Shown here: piece by piece, positions 1 to 6,923 of the stretch
Layout of the letters: every line of letters starts with the position of its first letter
Position numbering within the stretch: position 1 is the stretch's first letter
Assembly (NCBI GenBank): GCA_036510735.1
Contig: DATCDK010000019.1
Coordinates: 1 to 16,479 of the forward strand
Length of the DNA: 16,479 nucleotides
Origin: PALSA-607 sp036510735
Lineage (GTDB): Bacteria; Actinomycetota; Actinomycetes; Acidothermales; Acidothermaceae
Direction of reading: 5' to 3'
Notes under the pieces: generated by a model
What the model was told of the DNA's origin: nothing
Databases searched by the model: none
Seen by the model: only the letters and a program-made list of their open reading frames with translations
Position numbers and translations under genes: made by a program

Positions 1-1
1 A

Positions 2-106
2 TCTCTTCGAGACCTGCGACAGCTCGTCTGCGACACGACAGAGTTGCGCCGTTACGAGCCGCAAGGCGGGCAGGCGGCATGGGACGCGGCAGCCGCGCGC
101 TTGTAG
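2..106 (+). CDS. C-terminal fragment of an unidentified protein (truncated by window start)
   Basis: An open frame enters from the window edge and stops at TAG 104-106. It gives 34 residues beginning SLRDLRQLVCDTTELRRYEP and ending WDAAAARL. The mix of charged residues and Leu is protein-like, and most codons end in G or C. Another plus-strand frame is also open for about 38 codons here, so length alone proves little. If real, it is the tail of a gene starting outside the window and converging on the small minus-strand gene at 155-400. No family can be assigned from so short a piece. Confidence 0.35.
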   Translation, partial: SLRDLRQLVCDTTELRRYEPQGGQAAWDAAAARL

Positions 107-154
107 GCGCGCAGTAGCCGCGTCGTTGTAATAGCGAATGAGAAAGTGGGTTGG

Positions 155-400
155 CTAGGCGACGTCGCGCTTGCGCGCATTCTCCCCGAATATTGCTTCG
201 AAAGCCTCGTCGCGGAATTGCCGCGACAGCTCAATAGCGAGTTTGTCGTCATCGGCACCAATGGCCGCGTTGATCTTCTCGGCGTAGGCCTCACGAATCG
301 TCGCGATCTCCGCCTGCGTGCCCTCGTCCTGCGACATCATCAGGTCTTCAGTCGCGTCGTACGTCATCTCGCTCATCATCTCGTTCGGTGTCTCTTCCAT
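155..400 (-). CDS. Small acidic hypothetical protein, 81 aa
   Basis: I do not recognise this protein. I start it at the ATG at 400 (METPNEMMSEM-like start, actually MEETPNEMM) rather than at an upstream in-frame ATG, because an excellent ribosome binding site, AAGGAGG, lies about 9 nt before it. The N-terminal third is acidic and Met-rich (M1, M8, M9, M12, M21, M22). The rest (about residues 27-75) is Ala/Glu/Asp-rich and probably helical, with IREAYAEKINAA and LAIELSRQFRDEAFEAIFG as amphipathic stretches. It ends in a basic ARKRDVA tail. There is no signal peptide, membrane segment or cysteine, so it should be a soluble cytoplasmic protein. It stands alone, with about 200 bp on its upstream side before the ROK repressor's stop. 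Its high lysine-free acidity and strong RBS suggest real and possibly high expression, but no function can be inferred. Confidence 0.68.
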   Translation of the reverse strand: MEETPNEMMSEMTYDATEDLMMSQDEGTQAEIATIREAYAEKINAAIGADDDKLAIELSRQFRDEAFEAIFGENARKRDVA

Positions 401-602
401 CGTTTGGGCCCTCCTTCGTTGCTCAGCCCGAGCTATCACTCTGCCATCAACATCGGCAGCCAAGGGCCGTGCACGCGTTACCAACGGGAAAATACTGTGT
501 GACATTCCCCGCAAATAATCGGCCCCAGTTGTTCATCATTAGCGGAGCCTCAAATGGCTGGTAATTCGCTTTTGGAAATCGCGCCCAGAAGTGACGTGGT
601 TC

Positions 603-1904
603 TCATTCAGCTGCCGGCGCGGGGATGCCCGCGATGACCAGTTCCCACGCGCGGTCGAGTCCGGCCGCCACGCAGCCATCGACCACCGCGTCGGCGCCTA
701 ACGCGCTCGTCTTCACGGTCGGGAGTACCGGCGCCATGGTGGCGAGATTGGCCTGCACGGCGGCCATGAACCCGGGCGCTTGGCCGATACCGCCGCCGAG
801 CACGACGAGATCGGGGTCGACCACCGTGATGACGGCGCACACCGCCTTGGCGACCAGCAAAGCTTCCTCGGCGACGACCGCTGCGGCCGCGCTGTCGCCC
901 TGCAATGCGGCGCTGAACACCTGTTGTGCCGAACTCGCATCTGATACGCCGGCGCGGGTAGCAGCGCGCACCACTGCTGCAGCGGTCGACGCTGCCTCAA
1001 AACTGCCGCGTTGGCGAGCGTCTTCGACGTCGGCGCCATGACCCTCGGAGAACGGCATGTAACCGATCTCGCCGGCCGCGCCATGCGCGCCGCGATGCAG
1101 CTTGCCGCCGAGCACCAAACCCATGCCAAGACCGGTGCCGATCGAGATAAAGGCGAAGCTGTCGACGTCCCGCCCGTGGCCGTGAGCCCGCTCGGCGAGC
1201 GCCGCTACGTCAATATCGTTCTCGACCATGACTGTCGATCCGAACGCCTCGCGAAGGTCGACCAGCACGGCGGGGGAGTCCCACCCGGGCAGGTCGCCCG
1301 CCAGCGCCAGGGCATCGCGCTTCGGGTCGTAGACGCCGGGACTGCCGATGACCGTTTGAGTGATATCGGACGCCGTGAGGCCGGCCTCTGCGACGAGCGC
1401 TTTGCCTAGCGCGATGAGCTCGACCACCCGCCCGTGTCCTTCGGTTGCCGTGGATCGAGGCGAGGACTTGCTGCGAATCGTCCCGGTCAGGTCGGCGATG
1501 GCACCGCGCAGGTATTCGCGGCCGACATCGAGACCCAGCACGAACCCGGCTTCTGGTCGGACCTCGTAAAGGATCGCGGCGGGTCCTGGCACTCCGGTGC
1601 GGGTGCCGGCAGCGCGGACCAAACCGGCCCGCTCGATATTGGCCAGCGCCAGCGACACGGTCGGCTTCGACAGGCCGGAGCTGCGCGCGAGATCGGCCCT
1701 CGAGAGCGGCCCGTTGCGGCGGATGTGGTCGATGAGGACCTTCTCGTTCATCGCCCGGATCAGTTGGGGCCGTGCGGCGGACATCCCATTGGCCTGCTGC
1801 GCGGCCGGCACGGCCGGAGTCTGCTGTGCGGTCGGCACGGCCGGAGTCTGCTGCGCGGCCGGCACGGCCGGCGTTTGCACTACTTCACTGCCGACGAGCG
1901 TCAC
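603..1904 (-). CDS. ROK-family transcriptional repressor (NagC/XylR type)
   Basis: This is a winged-helix plus ROK-domain regulator that should repress the divergent kinase/transport genes and release DNA on binding a sugar ligand. I start it at GTG 1904 (433 aa) because GAAGGGG lies 6 nt upstream; an in-frame TTG at 1940 would add 12 residues but has no RBS, and ATG 1784 is also possible. In this numbering, residues 11-37 are three PAVPAAQQT-type repeats. The MarR-like HTH spans about 54-100 (LSRADLARSSGLSKPTVS), and the ROK domain runs from about 122 to the end. The phosphate loop is degenerate (DVGREYLR instead of D.GGTK), as expected for a regulator rather than a kinase. END (228-230) and GAHGAAGEIGY (to about 282) are present. 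The zinc ligands of the family are absent: GEIGH reads GEIGY, and the CxCGxxGCxE stretch has no Cys (RGSFEA remains). Confidence 0.92.
   Translation of the reverse strand: MTLVGSEVVQTPAVPAAQQTPAVPTAQQTPAVPAAQQANGMSAARPQLIRAMNEKVLIDHIRRNGPLSRADLARSSGLSKPTVSLALANIERAGLVRAAGTRTGVPGPAAILYEVRPEAGFVLGLDVGREYLRGAIADLTGTIRSKSSPRSTATEGHGRVVELIALGKALVAEAGLTASDITQTVIGSPGVYDPKRDALALAGDLPGWDSPAVLVDLREAFGSTVMVENDIDVAALAERAHGHGRDVDSFAFISIGTGLGMGLVLGGKLHRGAHGAAGEIGYMPFSEGHGADVEDARQRGSFEAASTAAAVVRAATRAGVSDASSAQQVFSAALQGDSAAAAVVAEEALLVAKAVCAVITVVDPDLVVLGGGIGQAPGFMAAVQANLATMAPVLPTVKTSALGADAVVDGCVAAGLDRAWELVIAGIPAPAAE
1794..1874 (-). repeat. Three tandem 27-bp repeats coding for TPAVPAAQQ-type units
   Basis: Three adjacent 27-bp units (1794-1820, 1821-1847, 1848-1874) are nearly identical and in frame. 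They encode PAVPAAQQT, with one PAVPTAQQT variant, between the regulator's N-terminus and its HTH. The whole-codon period and low-complexity Pro/Ala/Gln product indicate a flexible linker of variable copy number. If translation begins at ATG 1784 instead, the repeats would lie in the 5' leader. Confidence 0.9.
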
Positions 1905-1957
1905 GTCCGGCCCCTTCTTGTGTGCGGCGATCGTACTCAAGCTGTTACACGCGAGTC

Positions 1958-1986
1958 TTGCTTCGTAACAATCGGTAGGTTACTTT
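1958..1986 (+). promoter_or_regulatory. Candidate promoter of the ROK kinase/transport genes
   Basis: A -35-like TTGCTT (1958-1963) and a -10-like TACTTT (1981-1986) are separated by exactly 17 bp. This would start transcription near 1993, about 54 nt before the kinase GTG. The -10 box and spacer lie inside the dyads described at 1962-1996, which suits repression by the divergent ROK protein. The call rests on motif match and position only. Confidence 0.45.
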
Positions 1987-1996
1987 CCTAACAATC
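1962..1996. promoter_or_regulatory. Candidate ROK operator cluster in the divergent intergenic region
   Basis: The 142-bp region between the repressor and kinase starts contains a 12-bp direct repeat, TTCsTAACAATC, at 1962-1973 and 1985-1996 (23 bp apart). It also holds a dyad GTAAC-N9-GTTAC (1965-1983) and a second dyad GTTA-N6-TAAC (1979-1992). This A/T-richer island stands out from its G+C-rich surroundings. It overlaps the candidate plus-strand promoter and contains TTGTTA hexamers readable as -35 boxes for the repressor on the minus strand. Autorepression plus repression of the kinase operon is the simplest reading. ROK regulators usually bind A/T-rich dyads, but the exact motif here is inferred. 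Confidence 0.5.
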
Positions 1997-2046
1997 TTAC
2001 CGCCTGAGGCCCGAAAGGGCTCGCCGATACTCGGGAGGCTCGCTCG

Positions 2047-3003
2047 GTGACGCAGTCGCGCAATGTGTTCAGCACGCAGTCGCCCGTGGTGCTCGGTCTG
2101 GACTTCGGTGGCACCAAGATTGCCATCGCCGTCTGCGACCTTTCGGGTAACCGGGTCGGCGAAACGGTGCTCGCCACCCAAGCCGCGGCAGGCGCGTCGA
2201 GCGCGTTCGATCGAGCCATCGCGGCGGCGCGCGAGTTGTTGGCCACCGCTACTCATGACCGCGAACTCGTGGCGGTGGCGGCGGCGACGTTCGGCATCCC
2301 CTTCGACGACCGCGTCGAACTGGCGCCGGCGATCCCGGGCTGGGAGACCTTCGCCTTCGGCCGCGAACTGCGCGCAGCCTTCCCCGGCGTCCGGCTTGCG
2401 ATGGCGACGGACGTCAAGGCGGCCGCCCTCGCCGAGCTTCGCTGGGGCGCGCTCGCCGGTTGCGACCCGGCGATCTACCTGAACCTCGGCACCGGCCTCG
2501 CCAGCGCGATTGTCGCCGGCGGCGCCGTCATCAGCGGCGCGCACGGCGCAGCGGGGGAGATCGGCTACAACGTGCGTGAGCCGGCTGACGTCGGGAAGTC
2601 GCCTGCGGAGCGCATCACGCTCGAAGACGTCGTCAGCGGCAAAGCCCTGGTGGCGATCGCGGACACCGAGTTCGGCGCAGAAACGTCGGTCGCAGAGATC
2701 TTCGACAGGGCAACGACAGAGCCTGCGGCCGCACGCATCGTTGAAGCCTTCACTCGCGAGCTGGCCCAGCATGTCGTCAACCTGGCGATCGCCGTGGATC
2801 CCGCGCGCATCGCGGTCGGCGGCGGCCTCGCCCGGTCGTGGGCAATCATCGCGCCCCGCTTGCGTGAGGCCCTCGATGCGGCAGTCCCGTTTCCTCCTGA
2901 CCTGGTGCTCGCCCAGTTCCCGTTCGACGCGCCGCTCATCGGAGCGTTGGCGTTGGGTGTCGAGGCGGCTGCGGCCGTGCTCGGCGAGGAGGCGCTCAGG
3001 TGA
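2047..3003 (+). CDS. ROK-family sugar kinase
   Basis: This is a 318-aa ATP-dependent sugar or amino-sugar kinase of the ROK family (actin-like fold), expected to phosphorylate a sugar brought in by the downstream importer. The GTG start at 2047 is supported by GGGAGG 8 nt upstream. The ATP loop DFGGTK is at 19-24, a GIP motif at 83-85, the catalytic Asp is D122, NLGTGLASAIVAGG spans 146-159 and GAHGAAGEIGY spans 164-174. Three departures from typical glucokinases stand out: the END.N substrate motif reads ATDVK, the zinc-ligand His of GEIGH is Tyr174, and the usual CxCGxxGCxE is Cys-free (ERITLEDVVSGKAL aligns there and keeps the Glu). The intact ATP loop and Asp argue that it is active, but the sugar it uses may not be glucose or GlcNAc. 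It is the first gene after the regulated promoter, 102 nt before the binding-protein gene. Confidence 0.88.
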   Translation: MTQSRNVFSTQSPVVLGLDFGGTKIAIAVCDLSGNRVGETVLATQAAAGASSAFDRAIAAARELLATATHDRELVAVAAATFGIPFDDRVELAPAIPGWETFAFGRELRAAFPGVRLAMATDVKAAALAELRWGALAGCDPAIYLNLGTGLASAIVAGGAVISGAHGAAGEIGYNVREPADVGKSPAERITLEDVVSGKALVAIADTEFGAETSVAEIFDRATTEPAAARIVEAFTRELAQHVVNLAIAVDPARIAVGGGLARSWAIIAPRLREALDAAVPFPPDLVLAQFPFDAPLIGALALGVEAAAAVLGEEALR

Positions 3004-3009
3004 CAGACG

Positions 3010-3036
3010 TCGACCCATGTTGTTTCGACCCATGTT
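3010..3036 (+). repeat. Two 12-bp direct repeats upstream of the binding-protein gene
   Basis: TCGACCCATGTT occurs at 3010-3021 and again at 3025-3036 (15-bp period), in the 102-bp gap between the kinase stop and the lipoprotein start. The copies are exact. They could be a regulator site or a local duplication; no known motif is recognised. Confidence 0.6.
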
Positions 3037-3063
3037 TCACCGCACGGAACGTCGCATTTCCGA

Positions 3064-3078
3064 CAGGCACGGTGCCTG
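3064..3078. promoter_or_regulatory. 15-bp perfect dyad CAGGCAC-G-GTGCCTG before the binding-protein gene
   Basis: Two perfect 7-bp arms flank one central G, ending 27 nt before the ATG at 3106. As DNA this is an operator-like palindrome. As RNA it could form a 6-bp stem with a 3-nt loop in the leader, which might protect the 3' mRNA segment or attenuate read-through from the kinase gene. The sequence alone does not decide between these. Confidence 0.5.
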
Positions 3079-3105
3079 CCGCACAAGCAGTGAGGGGCTA
3101 ACACG

Positions 3106-4920
3106 ATGAGGCGAATGAAAGGTGCCGCCATCGCAGTGACGGCCGGCCTGTTGGCCGCCGCATGCGGTAGTAGCGGACACAAGGCCACCCAAGCGAGTCC
3201 GTCGGCAGGACCATCGTCGTCGGCCCCGAGCGCGAGTGCGCCGGCGGCGACGACGCCGGCCGCGAGCAGCGCGCCCGCGAGCGCGCCCGCCAGCGCACCG
3301 GCCAGCAGCGCACCGGCTGCCAGCGCGCCCGCCGGCAGTATCGCGCCGGCCGCCTGGAAGCAGGGTGGCACGGTCACCATTTCCAACGAACAGGGCCAGA
3401 CCTGGCCATGCCAGTTCAATCCGTTCAATCCCGCAGTCGACTCCGAGGCGCTCGGGTTCGTCTACGAACCGCTGATCTACGTCGACCTGCTGAACAACTC
3501 GGCCGAGACCCCGATGCTCGCGACCGGCTACAAGTGGTCAGATGACAAGAAGTCGATCGTCTTCACGATTCGCGACGGCGTGCAATGGAGCGACGGACAG
3601 CCCTTCAGCGCGGCCGATGTTGCGTACACGTTCAACCTCATGAAGAAGGTGCCCGCGCTCGACCTGTACTCGTTGTGGACCAACGCCGGCCTGCAAAGCG
3701 TGACGGCGAGTGGCAACCAGATCACGATGACCTTCTCATCCGTGGCGACCACGTACTTCTTCAACTTCGCCGACCAGGTGGGCATCGTTCCGCAGCACAT
3801 CTTCTCGACCGGCGACCCGGCGGCTCACCCCGACACTTGGGCTGACGTGGCGCCGATCGGCACCGGTCCGTTCACGGTCAGCCCGTGCACCGCGAACAAC
3901 ATTCAGTACATCGCCAACCCGCACTACTGGATGCCAGGCCGGCCCTACATCCAGAAGGTCGAGTACCCGGCTTACCTCGACAACAACCCGGCCAACCTCG
4001 ACCTCGCCAGTGGCAAGGCTCAATGGGGCAGCCAGTTCATTCCGAACATCAAGCAGGCGTACCTGTCCAAGTCGAAGGACAACAACACCTGGTCGCCGCC
4101 GGTGACGAATGTCGAGATCTTCCCGAACCTCGATCCGTCGCACAAGGCAACCAGCACGTTGGCGGTCCGGCAGGCAATCGCGGCCGCGATCGACCGGACC
4201 CAGATCGCCGCTATCGGCGAGGGCGGCCAGCAGCCGGCAGCGAACCAGACCGGCGTCGTCGTCCCGACGTTCCAGAAGTACTTCGATTCGGCGGCGCTGG
4301 CCGCATCCGGCTACGACAAGCCGAATGTGGCGAAGGCAATCCAGCTGATGGCAAGTGCTGGTTACTCACCCGCCAAGCCGTTGAAGCTGTCGATCATTAC
4401 GATCACCGGCTACACCGACTGGGACGCCTCGCTCGCCGTGATCAAGCAGGAACTGAAGCCCATCGGCATTAACCTCACGGTCAATGACGAGGCGCAACAG
4501 ACCTATGACGACGCGCTCTTCAACGGCAACTTCGACCTCGCCTACTACGGTGAGGCCGGTGGTCCTTCGCCGTACTACGAGATGCGCCAGATCCTGTCCT
4601 CGGCGAACACGGCACCGATCGGGAAGCAGGCCAACAGCAACTACGAGCGGTACAAGAACCCCGCCGTCGACGCGTTGTTCCAGCAGTACCCGACGGCCGA
4701 CGATGCCGGCCAGGTGGCGATCATCAAGCAGATCGAAGCGGCCATGATCAAGGACGTGCCGATCATCCCGACCACCGAATCGGTCGACTGGTTCCAGTAC
4801 AACACCTCGGATCTGCAGGGCTGGCCGACCCCGGCCAACCCATACGCGCAGCCGGCCGCGTTCAACGTGCCGGACGCCGAGCAGCTCCTGCTGCACCTGT
4901 ACTCCAAGGCAGCTCAGTAG
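3106..4920 (+). CDS. ABC transporter substrate-binding lipoprotein, SBP family 5 (Dpp/OppA type)
   Basis: This is the extracytoplasmic receptor of the importer encoded just downstream. It has 604 aa and starts at ATG 3106, with GAGGGG 8 nt upstream. The N-terminus is a short lipoprotein signal, with lipobox LAAAC and the lipidated cysteine at residue 20. Residues about 24-83 are an Ala/Ser/Pro-rich low-complexity tether across the cell wall, and the binding domain fills the rest. Family hallmarks include WSDGQPFSAADVAYTFN (161-177) and LAVRQAIAAAIDRTQIA in the second half. Two lone cysteines in the mature domain (WPCQF near 102 and SPCTA later) could form a disulfide. Family 5 receptors bind peptides, nickel-chelates or, in several bacteria, oligosaccharides. 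The neighbouring ROK regulator and kinase favour a sugar-containing ligand, which is inference. Confidence 0.93.
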   Translation: MRRMKGAAIAVTAGLLAAACGSSGHKATQASPSAGPSSSAPSASAPAATTPAASSAPASAPASAPASSAPAASAPAGSIAPAAWKQGGTVTISNEQGQTWPCQFNPFNPAVDSEALGFVYEPLIYVDLLNNSAETPMLATGYKWSDDKKSIVFTIRDGVQWSDGQPFSAADVAYTFNLMKKVPALDLYSLWTNAGLQSVTASGNQITMTFSSVATTYFFNFADQVGIVPQHIFSTGDPAAHPDTWADVAPIGTGPFTVSPCTANNIQYIANPHYWMPGRPYIQKVEYPAYLDNNPANLDLASGKAQWGSQFIPNIKQAYLSKSKDNNTWSPPVTNVEIFPNLDPSHKATSTLAVRQAIAAAIDRTQIAAIGEGGQQPAANQTGVVVPTFQKYFDSAALAASGYDKPNVAKAIQLMASAGYSPAKPLKLSIITITGYTDWDASLAVIKQELKPIGINLTVNDEAQQTYDDALFNGNFDLAYYGEAGGPSPYYEMRQILSSANTAPIGKQANSNYERYKNPAVDALFQQYPTADDAGQVAIIKQIEAAMIKDVPIIPTTESVDWFQYNTSDLQGWPTPANPYAQPAAFNVPDAEQLLLHLYSKAAQ

Positions 4921-4923
4921 TAG

Positions 4924-4947
4924 ACACGTAGCCACCTAGCCACGTGT
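4924..4947 (+). other. Stem-loop between binding-protein and permease genes
   Basis: ACACGT (4924-4929) and ACGTGT (4942-4947) form a 6-bp inverted repeat with a 12-nt loop, right after the lipoprotein stop and 40 nt before the first permease. Such intercistronic hairpins often stabilise the upstream binding-protein mRNA or partly terminate transcription, so that receptor exceeds permease. The stem is short and there is no T-run, so the role is tentative. Confidence 0.4.
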
Positions 4948-4987
4948 AAGGACGGTCCATGAGGGTGAGCGCGAGGAGCTATTCGAC

Positions 4988-5977
4988 GTGAGGTACCTAC
5001 TCCGCCGGCTCGGCTTCTTCGTGCTCACCCTCTGGGCTGCTCTGACCCTCAACTTCTTCATCCCGCGGCTGATGCCTGGCAGTCCGTTGCAGGCACTGCG
5101 GGATCGGACCCACAACAAGCTGTCGCCTGCGGCACTGAACAGCCTGCTGTCGCAGTTCGGTTTCGACCCGCACCAGAACATCGTGGTGCAGTACGTCCAG
5201 TACCTGAAGAACATGGCCACCGGGCACTGGGGTATTTCGATCGGAGGATCGCTAGGGGTCCCGGTCAGAAAGCTGATCGGGCAAGCGTTGCCGTGGACTC
5301 TCGGATTGGTCGGCGTGACGACAGTCATGGCCTTCTTGCTCGGCACAGTGATCGGCATTGTTGCCGGCTGGAAGCGCGGCGGGCTGCTTGACGGGATCGT
5401 GCCGCCGGTGTTCGTCGTGACATCCGCGCTGCCGTACTTCTGGGTCGCGCTGCTGATGATCCTGCTGTTCGCCACCGGCACGCACGCGCTGTTGCCCAAC
5501 GACGGCAACTATACGAACGGGCTCACAGCCGGCTTCTCGGGCCATTTCATCATCGACGTGCTCAAGCACGCGATCTTGCCTGGCGCGACGATCCTGATCA
5601 CCGCGATCGGCGGCTGGATCCTCACCATGCGCAACAACATGATCACGACACTGTCTGAGGACTATGTCCGCATGGGTCGCGCCAAAGGCCTGTCGAATCG
5701 ACGCATCATGTACGGCTACGCAGCCCGCAATGCGTTCCTGCCGAATCTCTCGGGCTTCGCGATGTCGCTCGGCTTCGTGATCAGTGGCGCGATTCTCGTC
5801 GAGTACGTGTTCAACTATCCGGGTCTTGGCTACATGCTCTACAACGCGACCGTGAACACCGACTACCCGTTGTTGCAGGCACTCTTCATGCTCATCACCG
5901 TCGCGGTGCTGGTCGCCGTCCTGATCTGCGATTTTGTGACTTTCTGGCTCGACCCACGCGCACGGGCGAAGGGGTAG
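4988..5977 (+). CDS. ABC transporter permease, DppB/OppB type
   Basis: This is one of two membrane subunits of the importer (329 aa). GTG 4988 is chosen because GAGGAG lies 9 nt upstream and the protein then begins MRYLLRRLGFFVLTLWAALTL, the classic basic-then-hydrophobic N-terminus of DppB-type permeases, followed by FFIPRLMPGSP. About six membrane segments are visible. The cytoplasmic coupling (EAA-type) loop is DYVRMGRAKGLSNRRIMYGYA around residues 223-243, with the conserved G of AKGL. The C-terminal end LDPRARAKG matches the usual 'D.R.R' tail. The next permease starts 4 nt after the stop, so both are surely co-translated. Specificity is set mainly by the binding protein, so the symbol is left open. 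Confidence 0.95.
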   Translation: MRYLLRRLGFFVLTLWAALTLNFFIPRLMPGSPLQALRDRTHNKLSPAALNSLLSQFGFDPHQNIVVQYVQYLKNMATGHWGISIGGSLGVPVRKLIGQALPWTLGLVGVTTVMAFLLGTVIGIVAGWKRGGLLDGIVPPVFVVTSALPYFWVALLMILLFATGTHALLPNDGNYTNGLTAGFSGHFIIDVLKHAILPGATILITAIGGWILTMRNNMITTLSEDYVRMGRAKGLSNRRIMYGYAARNAFLPNLSGFAMSLGFVISGAILVEYVFNYPGLGYMLYNATVNTDYPLLQALFMLITVAVLVAVLICDFVTFWLDPRARAKG

Positions 5978-5981
5978 CCCG

Positions 5982-6923
5982 ATGAGTGCGATCCTCGCGA
6001 ACACCGCCGTAGTCACGGGAGCACCGGAGCCTGCACGCCGCCGCGCGGGCGGAGGGCTCTGGACCGCTGTGCGCACCAACCGCAAGGCGATGGCCGGCCT
6101 GATCATCTTCTTGATCTTCGCCGCGATGGCCGCGGTGCCGCGGCTGTTCACGTCGGTGAAGCATCCGAACGACGCTGCCCAGTACGCGTCGCTTGCGCAC
6201 CCCGGCAGCCAGCACTGGCTCGGCACGACGCAGTTGGGCCAAGACATCTACGCGCAGCTGATTTACGGCACTCGCCAGTCGCTCGTGATCGCGCTGATCG
6301 CGGGCTTCTTCGCCACCGTGCTCTCGGTGCTGATCGGCGTGTCCGCGGCGTACCTGGGTGGCATCGGCGACGAGGCGCTCTCATTGCTCACGAACGTCTT
6401 TCTCGTACTTCCGACGTTCCCGCTGATCATCGTGCTCGCGACCTATGCCGGCAAAGGAAATCTGCTGGTGGTCATCGTTGTCCTGGTGGTGACCGGCTGG
6501 TCGTACGGTGCGAACCAGTTGCGCGCGCAGACGCTGTCCCTGCGCAACAGAGATTTCCTCGAGTCGGCGCGAGTCAGAGGCGAGCGGCGGTCGTACATCA
6601 TCGTCGCCGAGTTGCTGCCGACGATGACCTCGCTGGTCGTCGCGAACTTCCTCGGTGCGGCGCTCTACGCGGTGCTGACTGCGGCCGGCCTGCAGTTCCT
6701 TGGGCTCGGCGATCCGTCGTCGCTGAGCTGGGGCACCATGCTGTATTGGTCGCAAAACGACGGGGCCCTGCAGAGTGGCTACCCGGTGTGGGCCATCGCG
6801 CCCGGCATCTGTGTCGCCTTGCTCGGCGCATCATTCGCGCTGCTCAACTACGCGTTCGACGAGATCAGCAACCCGGCCCTACGGCCGGTCCGGAGGATAC
6901 GTGTCAAGCGCACCCATTCTTGA
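5982..6923 (+). CDS. ABC transporter permease, DppC/OppC type
   Basis: This is the second membrane subunit (313 aa), pairing with the DppB-type protein to form the pore. ATG 5982 has GAAGGGG 7 nt upstream, inside the end of the preceding gene. A cytoplasmic N-terminal tail of about 30 residues precedes the first membrane helix (AMAGLIIFLIFAAMAAVPRLF). The region HPGSQHWLGTTQLGQDIYAQLIYGTRQSL has the family's WLGTD..GrD...r...GaR.SL pattern. The coupling loop is FLESARVRGERRSYIIVAELLP, near residues 190-211. The usual 'AxxLG' reads 'ARVRG', a mild departure. It overlaps the ATPase gene by 23 nt. Confidence 0.95.
   Translation: MSAILANTAVVTGAPEPARRRAGGGLWTAVRTNRKAMAGLIIFLIFAAMAAVPRLFTSVKHPNDAAQYASLAHPGSQHWLGTTQLGQDIYAQLIYGTRQSLVIALIAGFFATVLSVLIGVSAAYLGGIGDEALSLLTNVFLVLPTFPLIIVLATYAGKGNLLVVIVVLVVTGWSYGANQLRAQTLSLRNRDFLESARVRGERRSYIIVAELLPTMTSLVVANFLGAALYAVLTAAGLQFLGLGDPSSLSWGTMLYWSQNDGALQSGYPVWAIAPGICVALLGASFALLNYAFDEISNPALRPVRRIRVKRTHS

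Noticed and set aside
538..570. Weak hairpin (ATTA..AGCC / GGCT..TAAT) downstream of the ROK repressor stop
   Set aside because: Arms of only four bases with an uneven internal loop; not convincing as a terminator.
1794..1874. Possible CRISPR-like array
   Set aside because: The repeats are contiguous with no spacers, in frame and coding.
1945..3033. Long minus-strand open frame opposite the ROK kinase
   Set aside because: It is Arg/Asp-rich low-complexity sequence without domains, a typical antisense shadow in high-G+C DNA.
4366..4935. Minus-strand open frame opposite the binding-protein gene
   Set aside because: It has no recognisable domain or RBS and mirrors the codon bias of the real gene.
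6775..6900. Upstream extension of the DppD-type ATPase frame
   Set aside because: It lies inside the permease gene in another frame; GTG 6901 with GGAGG gives the expected start.
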